The translations under genes and the position numbers were made by a program. From contig NZ_POUT01000008.1 in assembly GCF_002890915.1 (NCBI RefSeq), positions 209,283 through 273,282 of the forward strand: a stretch of 64,000 nt of DNA, in the 5' to 3' direction. This DNA is from Stutzerimonas stutzeri. Lineage in GTDB: Bacteria > Pseudomonadota > Gammaproteobacteria > Pseudomonadales > Pseudomonadaceae. The notes below the pieces were generated by a model. The model did not search any database. It was not told the origin of the DNA and saw only the letters and a list, made by a program, of their open reading frames with translations. This document shows, piece by piece, positions 18,007 through 30,257 of this stretch (its first letter is position 1; every line of letters begins with the position of its first letter).

Positions 18007-18753
18007 ATGCCCAGCCATCAACTCGAGTACGAAATCCTCGGCCAGTCCGCGCAGAGCTTGGAGATCATCCTCGACCCGGGCGAGACGGTGATCGCCGAGG
18101 CCGGGGCGATGAACTACATGACCGACGGCGTGCGTTTCGAGGCGCGCATGGGCGATGGCTCGGCGAGCGGGGTGCTCGGCAAGCTGTGGGGCATGGGCAA
18201 GCGGATGATCACCGGCGAGTCGCTGTTCCTCACCCACTTCAGCAATCAGGGCCGGGGCCGGGCGCGGGTCGCTTTCGCCGCGCCGTATCCCGGCACGGTG
18301 GTGCCGGTGGATCTCGCGGCGCTGGGCGGCCAGCTGATCTGCCAGAAGGACGCCTTTCTCTGCGCGGCCTACGGCACGCGCATCGGCATCAGTTTCAGCA
18401 AGCGCATCGGCGCCGGTTTCTTCGGCGGCGAGGGCTTCATCCTGCAGCGCCTGGAGGGCGATGGCCTGGCCTTCGTGCATGCCGGCGGCGCGGTGATCCG
18501 CAAGGAGCTGAACGACGAGACCCTGCGCCTGGATACCGGCTGCCTGGTGGCCTTCACCCCAGGCATCGACTACGACATCCAGCTGGCGGGCGGCCTCAAG
18601 AGCATGCTGTTCGGCGGCGAAGGACTGCTGCTGACGACGCTCAAGGGCACCGGCAGCGTGTGGATCCAGAGCCTGCCGTTCTCGCGGCTGGCCGAGCGGG
18701 TCTACGAGGCGACCTACCAGGCCCGGGGGGAAACCCGCGCCGGCGGCAACTGA
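18007..18753 (+). CDS. TIGR00266 / AIM24 family protein
   Basis: 248 residues with the family's beta-rich pattern: [21 protein letters not shown] near the N-terminus, [33 protein letters not shown], and [25 protein letters not shown] at the C-terminus. No signal peptide or membrane helix is present. The family includes bacterial proteins of unknown function and the mitochondrial AIM24 protein. The ATG at 18007 follows an AGGAG at 17995-17999. Confidence 0.85.
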   Translation: MPSHQLEYEILGQSAQSLEIILDPGETVIAEAGAMNYMTDGVRFEARMGDGSASGVLGKLWGMGKRMITGESLFLTHFSNQGRGRARVAFAAPYPGTVVPVDLAALGGQLICQKDAFLCAAYGTRIGISFSKRIGAGFFGGEGFILQRLEGDGLAFVHAGGAVIRKELNDETLRLDTGCLVAFTPGIDYDIQLAGGLKSMLFGGEGLLLTTLKGTGSVWIQSLPFSRLAERVYEATYQARGETRAGGN

Positions 18754-18802
18754 ATCCCCGCCAGGCGACCTGAAGTTGTTCAGATAAGCACGGAGAGTAC
18801 TT

Positions 18803-18852
18803 TGTAGGAGCGCGCCATGCGCGCGAATCGCGGGCGTGGCCCGCTCCTGTGA
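18803..18852. repeat. Pseudomonas REP hairpin
   Basis: GTAGGAGCGCGCCATGCGCG and the opposing GGCGTGGCCCGCTCCTGTG form an imperfect palindrome of the standard Pseudomonas REP type (GTAGGAGCGGGC.ATGCCCGCG). Confidence 0.85.
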
Positions 18853-18945
18853 TCCGGCATCCAGCTTGAGTCGTCGAGTGGACAGCATTACGCCAGGCGA
18901 CCCGAATTTGCCACAATGCGCTTCTTTACCCAGGCGAGATCGTCC

Positions 18946-19272
18946 ATGTCCGAACGCAACCCCATTCCGCTGATCCTCACCGCCATCGGCAGCATCATCG
19001 GTACCGTCGCCGTGCTGAGCTATTACGGCTACGTGCACATCGCCAAGCCCGAGGATGCGTTGCTGCTGGCCGACTACACGATGCTCAAGACCATCCCCGG
19101 CGAGGATTACCGGGTCTCGCTCAAGCCCGCCGAGCAGGTCGCGCAGTGCATCGATGGCGTGGTGGTGTTGTTCGACACCCAGCAGAAGGGGCTTTCCGGC
19201 GTGCTGGTGGATAACAAGAAGCGGGCCGTACGCTGCATGGAAGAGCGCGCGCCGGCCGGCCTCTTGCAATAA
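18946..19272 (+). CDS. Small single-pass membrane protein, conserved hypothetical
   Basis: 108 residues. One N-terminal membrane segment (about 6-26, IPLILTAIGSIIGTVAVLSYYGYV) is followed by a ~75-residue soluble part with two cysteines (QCIDGVVVLFDTQQKG and AVRCMEER) that could form a disulfide if periplasmic. I do not recognise a named family. The ATG at 18946 is preceded by AGGCGAGATCGTCC. The gene has protein-like composition and is convergent with the chemoreceptor gene. Confidence 0.7.
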   Translation: MSERNPIPLILTAIGSIIGTVAVLSYYGYVHIAKPEDALLLADYTMLKTIPGEDYRVSLKPAEQVAQCIDGVVVLFDTQQKGLSGVLVDNKKRAVRCMEERAPAGLLQ

Positions 19273-19306
19273 CGGTACGGTGCGTCGCCCCGAGTAGACG
19301 CGCGGC

Positions 19307-20901
19307 TCATGCCGTTGTGCTTCTCTGCTCCGCCTGGCGGGCCTGCTGGCCACTGAAGCGCTCCACCAGCGCATGCATGGCACGCGCGGTCTGGTCCAGT
19401 TCGCTGCCGGCCTGGGCGGATTCCTCGGCCAGCCCGGCGTTGACATCGGAGGCGTCGGCGATGCGGGTGATCTGCCGGGAGATGTCCTCGGCCACATGAG
19501 CCTGTTGTTCGGACGCGGCAGCCATCTGCTGGCTCATGCCGTGGATCAGTTCGATGGCATCGCCGACATACTGCAGTGCCTGTTGGGTTGGCGCACGCCG
19601 TCCTCGGCTTCCAGCGTACCGCTGCGGGCAATCTCCACCGCATTCGCCGCTCGCGCCTGCAGCGTCTCGATGATGCCCTGGATGGTCGCGGTGGAATCGC
19701 GCGTCTTCGAGGCCAGCGCCCGAACCTCGTCCGCCACCACGGCGAAGCCGCGGCCTTGTTCGCCGGCCCGCGCCGCCTCGATGGCGGCGTTCAGGGCCAA
19801 CAGGTTGGTCTGCTCGGCGATCGCGCGGATCATGTCGGCGGCCTGCTGGATGGTCTGGGTGTCCTGCGCCAGTTCTTCCACCGAGGCGCTGATGCCCGCC
19901 ACGCTGTGCGCCAGCCGCTCGATCACTTCACGGGTCTTGCCGGCTTCCGTCGAGCCGCTATCGGCCAGTGCCCTGATCCGGCTGGCTTCATCGGCAGTGC
20001 GCTGGATATGGCGCGTCACCTCGGCGATCGATGCGGCCATTTCGTGGATCGCGGTCGCGGTCATGTCCGCTTCCTTTCGTTGCTCCTGCAGGGAGGTTTC
20101 CGATTGGTTGGTCAGCCGGGCGCTGCGCTGGGCCAGCGCCATGCTCTGGCTGGCGAAGTCGCTCAAGCGGCCCAGTAGCGTGCGCAGCCGGGCGCGTTCG
20201 CTGAGCAGGCTCATCTGCAGGCGTGCCGGCCTGCCGCTGGCAGCGGTATAGGCGCGGGCGCTGAGCGGGTCGTCGAAGGCGCCGTCGAGCCGGGCCTGCA
20301 ACTGCCGCAATTGCTGCGCCTGGCGCCAGGCGTTCCAGCCCTGCAGGATCGGCAGCGCTGCCAGGGCGCAGCCGAATCCGGCCAGGGGTGAGGCGTAGCG
20401 GTAGGCTGCCAGGGCCAGCAGCGCGGCCACGGCAGGCCAGGTATAGAGCGCTGCCGTGCGCCATACGGGCTGCACCGAGGCGCCCTTCGCGGGGCCCGCG
20501 AGGAGCTGCGCATAGAGCTGGCTGGCGCGATGCACCTGCTCGCTCTGCGGCATCACGCGCACCGACTCGTAACCGCTGATGCGACCATCGACGAAGATCG
20601 GTGTCACATAGGCATCGACCCAGTAGAAGTCGCCGTTGCGACAGCGGTTCTTGACGATGCCCATCCAGGGTTTGCCGTCCTTGAGGTAGCGCCACATCTG
20701 GGCGAATACCGCTGCCGGCATGTCCGGGTGGCGCACGATGTTGTGCGGGCTGCCTACCAGTTGGGCACGCTCGAAACCACTGACCTCGACGAACTCGTCG
20801 TTGCAGTAGGTGATGATGCCGCGGGTATCGGTAACGGTGATGAGGCGTACATCAGCGGGGAAACGACGCTCCTGCTGGGTGACAGGCATGTTGAGTCGCA
20901 T
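19307..20901 (-). pseudogene. PAS-containing methyl-accepting chemotaxis protein (Aer-like), frameshifted
   Basis: Read from 20901, the protein has a PAS domain (about 15-125; [37 protein letters not shown]), hydrophobic segments (about 150-190) and a chemoreceptor signalling domain including the hairpin tip [24 protein letters not shown]. The frame breaks after [11 protein letters not shown] at about 19584-19590 and stops at 19546. The true C-terminus (SQQMAAASEQQAHVAEDISRQI, to 19307) continues in another frame. One missing base near the CCC of CAACCCAAC explains it. The tip is intact, but about 95 residues of the C-terminal helix are lost unless the shift is a sequencing error. Confidence 0.85.
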
Positions 20902-21074
20902 GGCTTTGATCCTTTCCCTGGATTGTGCACATTAAACTTAGCTAAAAGTTACAAAAGCGTATTCATTGTATTTCGCTATCACAGGCGCCCTTGTCGATGC
21001 ATTTTATGGCAGATTGCCATTATCACTTCGGGCGGCACCCAGCCCGTGGTGGACGGGGATGACCTATGGGCGAG

Positions 21075-21125
21075 GTGGCGGGCATGCAGGGCCGCCGCTG
21101 CGTGAAGGCCCTGCATGCCCGCCAC
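21075..21125. repeat. Perfect 19-bp inverted repeat downstream of the OmpA-like gene
   Basis: GTGGCGGGCATGCAGGGCC (21075-21093) is exactly mirrored at 21107-21125 around a 13-nt loop. It begins 18 bp after the OmpA-like stop on the minus strand. There is no T tract, so it is a hairpin of uncertain role (3' mRNA protection, or a weak terminator). Confidence 0.8.
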
Positions 21126-21143
21126 TTGCCTCGATGCAGCCTG

Positions 21144-21926
21144 CTAGCGCATCGACGAGCGCGGTGCCACCGGCTTGTTATCGTCCGAGATGGTGACTTC
21201 CACCCGGCGGTTCATCGCCCGCCCCGACGAGGTGGCATTGCTGGCTACCGGATATTCCTTGCCATAGCCCTGGGCGACGATACGCGCCGGGTCCACGCCC
21301 ATCTTGATCAGCGCCATGCGCACGGCATCGGCGCGGCGCTCGGAGAGGCGCTGGTTGTAGTCGGCCGAGCCGGTGCTGTCGGTGTAGCCCTCGACGATCA
21401 CCTTGCGCTCGGCGTTCTCGTTGAGGAAGTCGGCGAGCGTCTGCATGCTGCGCATACCGCCGGGCTTGAGCTCGGCACGGTCGTAATCGAACAGCACGTC
21501 GCCGAAGGTCACCAGCGTGCCGCGCTCGGTCTGCTTGGCCTGCATCTCCTCCTGCAGCTTGCGGATCTGTGCGTCACGGGCTTCCAGGCGTGCCTCGGCG
21601 CGCTGGGCGGAGGCCTTGTTCAGATCCTGTTCGGCCGTGCGCAGGGCGATGGTCTGTTCGGCCAGTTCGATGCGGCGCTTGGTCAGGTAGGCCAGCTGGT
21701 CCACCGTCTCTTCGTCGGCGTCGTCCAGATAGGCCTTGTTGGCCTTGTCCAGCATGTTGCTGGCATCTTGGGTTTCCAGGGCCGCGAGCTGGCTGGAGCG
21801 GGCGTCGCTCTGCAGCGCCGAGAAGCTGCTTCGCGCCTCCTCGAGATTGGGGTTGGGTTGGGATGCGCAGGCCACCAGGCCGATACTCAGGGCCAGCAGG
21901 GTGGGGAAGGTTACGAGCTTGTGCAT
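21144..21926 (-). CDS. OmpA-family lipoprotein (DUF4398 plus OmpA C-terminal domain)
   Basis: 260 residues. The lipoprotein signal ends in LVACA with Cys about residue 19. Residues ~28-140 are alpha-helical and charged, of DUF4398 type (LEEARSSFSALQSDARSSQLA). The OmpA-like peptidoglycan-binding domain spans ~145-250 (VLFDYDRAELKPGG, VEGYTDSTGSADYNQRLSERRADAV, GKEYPVASNAT.GRAMNRRVEV). It probably tethers the outer membrane to peptidoglycan. It starts 47 bp after the DUF4398 gene and is likely in its operon. Confidence 0.92.
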   Translation of the reverse strand: MHKLVTFPTLLALSIGLVACASQPNPNLEEARSSFSALQSDARSSQLAALETQDASNMLDKANKAYLDDADEETVDQLAYLTKRRIELAEQTIALRTAEQDLNKASAQRAEARLEARDAQIRKLQEEMQAKQTERGTLVTFGDVLFDYDRAELKPGGMRSMQTLADFLNENAERKVIVEGYTDSTGSADYNQRLSERRADAVRMALIKMGVDPARIVAQGYGKEYPVASNATSSGRAMNRRVEVTISDDNKPVAPRSSMR

Positions 21927-21972
21927 GACGGAATCATCCTTTGGCAATGTTGGAACGACGGTCTGGGCGGGC

Positions 21973-22365
21973 TCACCGGACGCTGCGCATGCCTTCTTCG
22001 CGCAGTTCGCGGACGCCCTCCTGGGCGTCCTGGACGGCCTTCTGGGCCTTGGCTGCCTCGGCCTTGCGCTCGGCAACGCGGGCGTCCCACTCGGCCTGTT
22101 CGGCCAGCCTGCGGGCCTCGTCGTAGTTTTCCTTCTGCATGGCCAGCTCGGCCTGCTTCCACTTTTCTTGCGCGGCGCGCATTTCCACTGCGGCATATTC
22201 CGTACCGCCGGCACTGACGGCACTGCGCACGGCCGACTCGGTCACGGCGAACTGCTCCTTCGGCGGGTTGCCGGCGCAGGCGCTCAGCAACAGGCCGCCA
22301 AGTGCAACGGCCGCCAGCTTGGGCAGCTGAAGTCTGGATGCGGGCATTTCGACAGCTTTGTTCAT
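21973..22365 (-). CDS. DUF4398 lipoprotein
   Basis: 130 residues. The signal peptide and lipobox LLSAC give Cys about residue 30. The rest is an Ala/Glu/Lys/Arg-rich amphipathic helix (AAQEKWKQAELAMQKENYDEARRLAEQAEWDARVAE), probably a periplasmic coiled coil. The ATG at 22365 has TGGAGAG upstream. It lies 46 bp upstream of the OmpA-family gene, and the two proteins share the DUF4398 domain, so a joint envelope role is inferred. Confidence 0.88.
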   Translation of the reverse strand: MNKAVEMPASRLQLPKLAAVALGGLLLSACAGNPPKEQFAVTESAVRSAVSAGGTEYAAVEMRAAQEKWKQAELAMQKENYDEARRLAEQAEWDARVAERKAEAAKAQKAVQDAQEGVRELREEGMRSVR

Positions 22366-22662
22366 GGTCACTCTCCAGTACGAATCTGACTGACGGATAC
22401 CAATGGCGTCCCGGGGCAGGCAGTGCTGCACAAGCGCGCTGTCAAGGGACATATTTTTGTGAGGACGAACGGCGCCAATCGTTCAGTCGAAATTGCCGCG
22501 CTAGAGCCTGCGACCGGGAAATGACGGGCAGCCGCGGGTGGCCGCCGGGGCTGGTGGGGAGGTTTCAGCCCGTATTGCAGGAGAGGAAAACGGCCTGTGC
22601 CGTTGCCGCGCTACCGGCCGGTCCGGATGCGCGAGCGCTATCCGCCGGCTCGATCGTACCGC

Positions 22663-23010
22663 TCAGGCCGTGGTGGGGGCCTTCTGCTCGTCGAGCATCC
22701 GCTGCAGATGCTGGCGCGACAGTTCGAGAAAGCGTGGCGTCGGGCCAACGTCCTCGTAGATCGGATCGCCTTGCTCGTCGGTGGCGATCACCTGCGTGCC
22801 GCGCACATAGGGCAGGCTGGTCTCGACGGCTTCGAGTGCGGCGCCGACCAGCTCGCCGAGCAGCGCCTCGGTGCTGCGCTTGGGGTACATCTCGGCCAGT
22901 GCGGCCAGGCGTGCCGCGCTCTCGACATCGAGCGGGATGGTATAGCGGGTCTGGCTCATGCGGCCCTTGGCGTCCCGTTCCCAGTGGCTGACAAGCTCGG
23001 AAATTCTCAT
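22663..23010 (-). CDS. Conserved Pseudomonas protein annotated as pilin assembly / pili tip component
   Basis: 115 residues, soluble, no signal peptide. The pattern MRISELVSHWERDAKGRMSQ, LDVESAARLAALAEMYPKRSTE and DPIYEDVGPTPRFLELSRQHL is that of a small protein found upstream of ppc in other pseudomonads. The pilus-related label is an old annotation, and I see nothing that proves it. The central helical part resembles ribbon-helix-helix-type segments. The ATG at 23010 follows GAGGAG. It is divergent from ppc. Confidence 0.7.
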   Translation of the reverse strand: MRISELVSHWERDAKGRMSQTRYTIPLDVESAARLAALAEMYPKRSTEALLGELVGAALEAVETSLPYVRGTQVIATDEQGDPIYEDVGPTPRFLELSRQHLQRMLDEQKAPTTA

Positions 23011-23266
23011 GATCGCTCCTCTGCTCGCGGTAACGAGCGCAGATGACAGGAAAAGCCCGCCGCGTCCTGGCGTTGTGCGCCGCCGCCAATGACGCCTTGT
23101 CATGGCCGAGCGCGGTGGGCACTCTGGTTGGAGGTAATTTCAGCGTAGCCGTTCAGGATTCTTTTCCCAGCGGCGCGCTTGGTCGGGATGTCCGCGGGGC
23201 GGCCGGAGCACGCTGCGCCACCGCTCGCGACGCCTGCTCGGCAGCACTGGCGGAAGGAACAGGGTC

Positions 23267-26799
<3,533 letters not shown>

Positions 26800-26821
26800 T
26801 CGATACCGCGCAGCCCCGCAG

Positions 26822-26855
26822 AAATGCCCGTATCGCAGGATACGGGCATTTTTTA
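26822..26855 (+). terminator. Intrinsic terminator after adk
   Basis: AAATGCCCGTATC-GCA-GGATACGGGCATTT: a 12-bp stem with one bulge and a T-run continuing to 26854. Confidence 0.92.
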
Positions 26856-26961
26856 TGGCTATGTCCCCGTTAGGTGTTGCAGGGTCTTGCCGGAAGTGTC
26901 TGGCTCGGATTTCTTGCAGCAGCCGATGTTCGAGCGCTCGAGCGCTCGCGGGTAGATTGGC

Positions 26962-27029
26962 GCTGAGCGCAGCGAAGCCCAACGGGGACCGGCACGAACC
27001 TGTTGGGCTTCGTCGCTGCGCTCCTCAGC
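26962..27029. repeat. GTTGGGCTTCGC-type inverted repeat (second copy)
   Basis: GCTGAGCGCAGCGAAGCCCAAC faces GTTGGGCTTCGTCGCTGCGCTCCTCAGC across an 18-bp loop, followed by CCAACCTACGG. It shares arms with the element at 15763-15841. With the next element it fills the 553-bp gap between adk and tsaB, in which I see no gene. Confidence 0.75.
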
Positions 27030-27104
27030 CCAACCTACGGCGTACGGCGCCCATGCAACGCACAAGTGGGACATAGCCTTTTTTATTCGGGAGGCGCTGG
27101 GCAG

Positions 27105-27265
27105 GGCGGGCCGGCAATCTTCAGACTTCGGCTTTTTGGCAGGCCTGCGGCCCGCATCGCCCCGGGGTCGGGCCTCCCACAAAAGCAGCGAGCGCATACC
27201 GGACCCTGTGGGCGCGCCCTCGCGGCGATGCTTTCAAGCTTCAGGCTTCAGGCTTCAGGCTTCAG
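27105..27265. repeat. Dispersed palindromic element with flanking heptamer repeats
   Basis: The core (about 27153-27232) pairs GCATCGCCCCGGGGTCGGGC with GCGCGCCCTCGCGGCGATGC around CTCCCAC..GTGGG arms. The right edge is four exact copies of GCTTCAG (27238-27265), and heptamer-like TCTTCAG/ACTTCGG lies on the left (about 27118-27131). The core is the same family as the tandem array at 49.4-50.2 kb and the inverted copy at 31.1 kb. Confidence 0.75.
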
Positions 27266-27352
27266 GTTCGCCTGCCTCGGCTCCATGCAACATCGAACCG
27301 CCCCCTCGAATACGCTAGAATCTGCGCCTTTTGACCGACCCGGAACGACCCG

Positions 27353-28033
27353 ATGACCACTCTGCTGGCCCTGGATACCGCCACCGAAGCCTGCTCCGTC
27401 GCCCTGCTGCATGACGGCAGAGTGCTGAGCCACTACGAGGTCATCCCGCGCCTGCATGCCCAGCGTCTGCTGCCGATGATCCAGACCCTGATCGGCGAGG
27501 CGGGCATCGCGCTGTCGGCGGTGGACGCCATCGCCTTCGGCCGTGGGCCGGGCGCGTTCACCGGCGTGCGGATCGCCGTCGGCGTGGTGCAGGGCCTGGC
27601 GTTCGCGCTGCAGCGCCCGGTATTGCCGGTTTCCACCCTGGCGACCATCGCCCAGCGCGCCTGCCGCGAGCATGGCGCCACGCAGGTGGCGGCCGCCATC
27701 GATGCGCGCATGGACGAGGTCTACTGGGGCTGCTACCGCGAGCATGAGGGCGAAATGCGGCTGCTCGGCAGCGAGGCGGTACTACCGCCCGAGCAGGCCG
27801 GCCTGCCGCGGGATGCCGACGGCGAATGGTTCGGTGCCGGTACCGGCTGGGGCTATGCCGAGCGGATTCCGCTGAGCGTAAAGGGTGTGGACGCCGGTAT
27901 GCTGCCGCATGCCGAGGACCTGCTGCGGCTGGCAACGTTCGCCTGGCAGCGCGGCGAAGCGCTGGAAGCCGACCAGGCCCAGCCGGTGTACCTGCGCGAC
28001 AACGTCGCCACGCCGAAAAAAGGGATCGAATGA
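27353..28033 (+). CDS. tsaB: tRNA t6A37 threonylcarbamoyltransferase complex subunit TsaB
   Basis: 226 residues. The ASKHA-fold N-terminus LLALDTATEACSVALLHDG and the segment FGRGPGAFTGVRIAVGVVQGLA are diagnostic. TsaB pairs with TsaD and TsaE to make N6-threonylcarbamoyladenosine at position 37 of ANN-decoding tRNAs; it lacks the metal site of TsaD, as expected. It follows adk in this genome type, but a terminator and repeats separate them here. Confidence 0.95.
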   Translation: MTTLLALDTATEACSVALLHDGRVLSHYEVIPRLHAQRLLPMIQTLIGEAGIALSAVDAIAFGRGPGAFTGVRIAVGVVQGLAFALQRPVLPVSTLATIAQRACREHGATQVAAAIDARMDEVYWGCYREHEGEMRLLGSEAVLPPEQAGLPRDADGEWFGAGTGWGYAERIPLSVKGVDAGMLPHAEDLLRLATFAWQRGEALEADQAQPVYLRDNVATPKKGIE

Positions 28034-28097
28034 GGCTAGCCGTTGCCAAAGCTCCGGGCGGCCGTTAGAGTCGCCAGGCTCCTGAACGAGTAACAAG

Positions 28098-28442
28098 ATG
28101 CGCGTCGAAGGCTCCTATCCGATTCCCTATACCACCGATCGCTCCGCCCGTACCGGCAGGGCGGCGGACGGCTATGGCGAAAGCCAGCGCGTGGCCCAGG
28201 CCCAGCGCGGGATCGACAGTCGCGATGGGCAGGACTACCAGCCGCAGGCCGAACGTCCGCAGCAGCGGGTCAACGAGAGCGCCCTGGTCGAGCGCTACGC
28301 CGCGTTCCGCTATGACGATGCCCGGCCCGAGCGCTCGCTGCCCAACCATGTCGCCCAGGCGCTGGCCAGCTACACCACCACCGCGAGCTTCAGCGCCGAT
28401 CTCGACGCCAACGAGGTGCTCGGCCTCGATCTCTACGCCTGA
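28098..28442 (+). CDS. Conserved hypothetical protein
   Basis: 114 residues, hydrophilic, without signal peptide or membrane helix. The first two-thirds are rich in Gln, Arg, Ser and Asp and look disordered (GRAADGYGESQRVAQAQRG). The C-terminus (NHVAQALASYTTTASF) is more ordered. It lies between tsaB and the DUF72 gene with short spacing (14 bp to the next gene), so it is likely in one transcript. I do not recognise a functional family. Confidence 0.7.
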   Translation: MRVEGSYPIPYTTDRSARTGRAADGYGESQRVAQAQRGIDSRDGQDYQPQAERPQQRVNESALVERYAAFRYDDARPERSLPNHVAQALASYTTTASFSADLDANEVLGLDLYA

Positions 28443-28456
28443 GGCCGGTCGGCCCG

Positions 28457-29314
28457 GTGAGCATTCCGTACTTCCTTGGTTGTCCTTCCTGGAACGAAAG
28501 CGCCTGGCTGGGTTCGTTGTACCCGCCGGGAACGCCTTCCACGCACTTCCTGGCGCAGTACTGCGCGATGTTCAACAGCGTCGAGGGCAACACCACGCTC
28601 TATGCCTGGCCCTCGGCGGAGAAGATCCAGCGCTGGGCGAGCCAGATGCCCGAGGGCTTTCGCTTCTGCGCCAAGCTGCCGCGGGAAATCAGCCAGGCCG
28701 ATGACCTATATGCCGCGCTGGAGCTGGCGCTGGCCTTTCGCAAACTGCTGGCGCCGCTGGGCCAGCGGGTCACGCCGTTCTGGCTGCAGCTGCCGGCCAG
28801 CGTCGGGCCGACGCGCCTCGGCGAGCTGGCCGGGCTGATCGACGGCTTCGGCGCGCCGCTGGCGGTGGAGGTGCGACACCCGGGGTTCTTCGACAAGGGC
28901 GAAGGCGAGCGGGCGCTGAACCGCCTGCTGCTCGATCGCGGCGTCGAACGCATCTGCCTGGATTCGCGGGCACTGTTCAGCTGCCGCGCGCGCGATCCGG
29001 CACTGCTGCATGCGCAGAGCAAGAAGCCGCGGTTGCCGGTGCGCCCGGCGGCCTTCAGCGACTCGCCGCAGCTGCGTTTCATCGGCCATCCGCAGCTGGA
29101 GGCGAACGATCCGTTCATGGCGCCCTGGCTGGACAAGGTCGCCGGCTGGATCGAGGCCGGCAAGGCGCCGCACGTCTACCTGCATACGCCGGACAACCAC
29201 CGCGCGCCGGAGCTGGCCCAGCGCTTCCATGCGCAACTCGCCGAGCGCCTGCCGGGGCTGCCGCCCTTGCGTCCGCTGCAGAGCGCGTCACAGCTCTCGC
29301 TGCTGGGGGATTAG
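28457..29314 (+). CDS. DUF72 (YecE-type) protein
   Basis: 285 residues with a TIM-barrel-like DUF72 pattern: YFLGCPSWNESAWLGSLYPPG, the conserved FNSVEGNTTLY, PEGFRFCAKLPREIS, WLQLPAS and VEVRHPGFF. The family's function is unknown. The start codon is chosen at 28457 (ATG-equivalent GTG, 'ggtgagcattccg'), directly ahead of the homology. It lies 14 bp after the preceding hypothetical gene. Confidence 0.88.
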   Translation: MSIPYFLGCPSWNESAWLGSLYPPGTPSTHFLAQYCAMFNSVEGNTTLYAWPSAEKIQRWASQMPEGFRFCAKLPREISQADDLYAALELALAFRKLLAPLGQRVTPFWLQLPASVGPTRLGELAGLIDGFGAPLAVEVRHPGFFDKGEGERALNRLLLDRGVERICLDSRALFSCRARDPALLHAQSKKPRLPVRPAAFSDSPQLRFIGHPQLEANDPFMAPWLDKVAGWIEAGKAPHVYLHTPDNHRAPELAQRFHAQLAERLPGLPPLRPLQSASQLSLLGD

Positions 29315-29322
29315 CGCGGAGG

Positions 29323-29382
29323 CTTCTGCCCGCGATAGTTCGCGGGGCCGGGTTCGCGAGCATGGCTCGCTCCTAGCAGAAG
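29323..29382. repeat. REP hairpin within an outer inverted repeat
   Basis: TTCGCGAGCATGGCTCGCTCCTA (29353-29375) is the reverse complement of a standard Pseudomonas REP. The outer arms CTTCTGC (29323-29329) and GCAGAAG (29376-29382) enclose it together with a second GC-rich half (CCCGCGATAGTTCGCGGGG). Confidence 0.8.
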
Positions 29383-29503
29383 ACTCGCTGCAGCGTGGTT
29401 CGCGATGAAACGGGAACAGCCCCTAAGCAACGCTTTCTGGCCGGCCGACCAGCCTGGTAACACTTCGCGTCCAACTTCGGCGCTCCGCCGTTGCCCATAG
29501 AGC

Positions 29504-30196
29504 ATGACCTTCGGCCGATTCATCCTGCTCGTGCTGGTGCTGCTGGCGGGTTTCGCCCTGGCAGTGCGGCAGCAGCTCGTCGAGATCCCGCCGCGCTGGA
29601 ATCCCTGGGCGCCGCTGGACATCCGCGAGCCGCCGAACCTGCTCACCTCGCTCAAGCTGCGCCGGTTGCAGAATGATCGTGAGCTCTGCGAGCAGGTGCT
29701 GGCGACCGCATCGCTGCGCTACACGGCCGTGCCGGACAGCACGCCCGAACCCGGTTGCCCGGTGGAGAACAGCGTGCGCGTGCAGGGTTCTGACGTGCGC
29801 TTCAACGGCGCCTTCCTCGCCACCTGCCCGTTGGCGGCGACCTATGCGCTGTTCGAACGCCACGGCCTGCAGCCGGCGGCGCAGGCGGTGTTCAGCCAGC
29901 CGGTGGTGCGCGTCGATCACTTCGGCAGCTTCGCCTGTCGCAATATCGCCCGCAGCAACCGGCGCAGCCAGCATGCCAGCGCCAATGCGCTGGACCTGGC
30001 CGGTTTCCATCTGCGCGACGGTACCCGCATCACCGTCGCCCGCGACTGGAAGGGCGACGGCGACAAGGCGCGCTTCCTGCGCCAGGTGCACGAGGCCGCC
30101 TGCGCGGCCTTCAACGTCACGCTCGGGCCGGAATACAACGCGGCCCATCACGATCATTTCCACGTCGACATGGGTGGCTTCGGCATGTGCCGCTGA
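29504..30196 (+). CDS. Extensin-like family protein with M15/D-Ala-D-Ala-peptidase-type fold
   Basis: 230 residues. An N-terminal membrane anchor or signal (about 5-22) precedes the extensin-like C-terminal domain. Candidate zinc residues are visible in the usual order: [13 protein letters not shown] (His, Asp) and [11 protein letters not shown] (HxH type). Conserved cysteines occur in ELCEQVL, PGCPVEN, ATCPLA, FACRNI, AACAAF and GMCR, suggesting periplasmic disulfides. A role in peptidoglycan peptide processing is inferred from the fold. Confidence 0.85.
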   Translation: MTFGRFILLVLVLLAGFALAVRQQLVEIPPRWNPWAPLDIREPPNLLTSLKLRRLQNDRELCEQVLATASLRYTAVPDSTPEPGCPVENSVRVQGSDVRFNGAFLATCPLAATYALFERHGLQPAAQAVFSQPVVRVDHFGSFACRNIARSNRRSQHASANALDLAGFHLRDGTRITVARDWKGDGDKARFLRQVHEAACAAFNVTLGPEYNAAHHDHFHVDMGGFGMCR

Positions 30197-30257
30197 CAGG
30201 GGCGAATGTCCGCGCGCTCTGGCACAATGCGCCGTTTTCCGCCTCGCCGAGTCGTCC

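Noticed and set aside
17986..19497. Minus-strand frame of about 500 codons
   Set aside because: It overlaps the AIM24-like gene and the small membrane-protein gene in antisense, has low-complexity Arg/Ala sequence and no RBS.
22302..22991. Plus-strand frame over the 115-residue conserved gene
   Set aside because: It is Arg/Pro/Ala-rich shadow coding opposite the real minus-strand gene, which has a clear RBS and family match.
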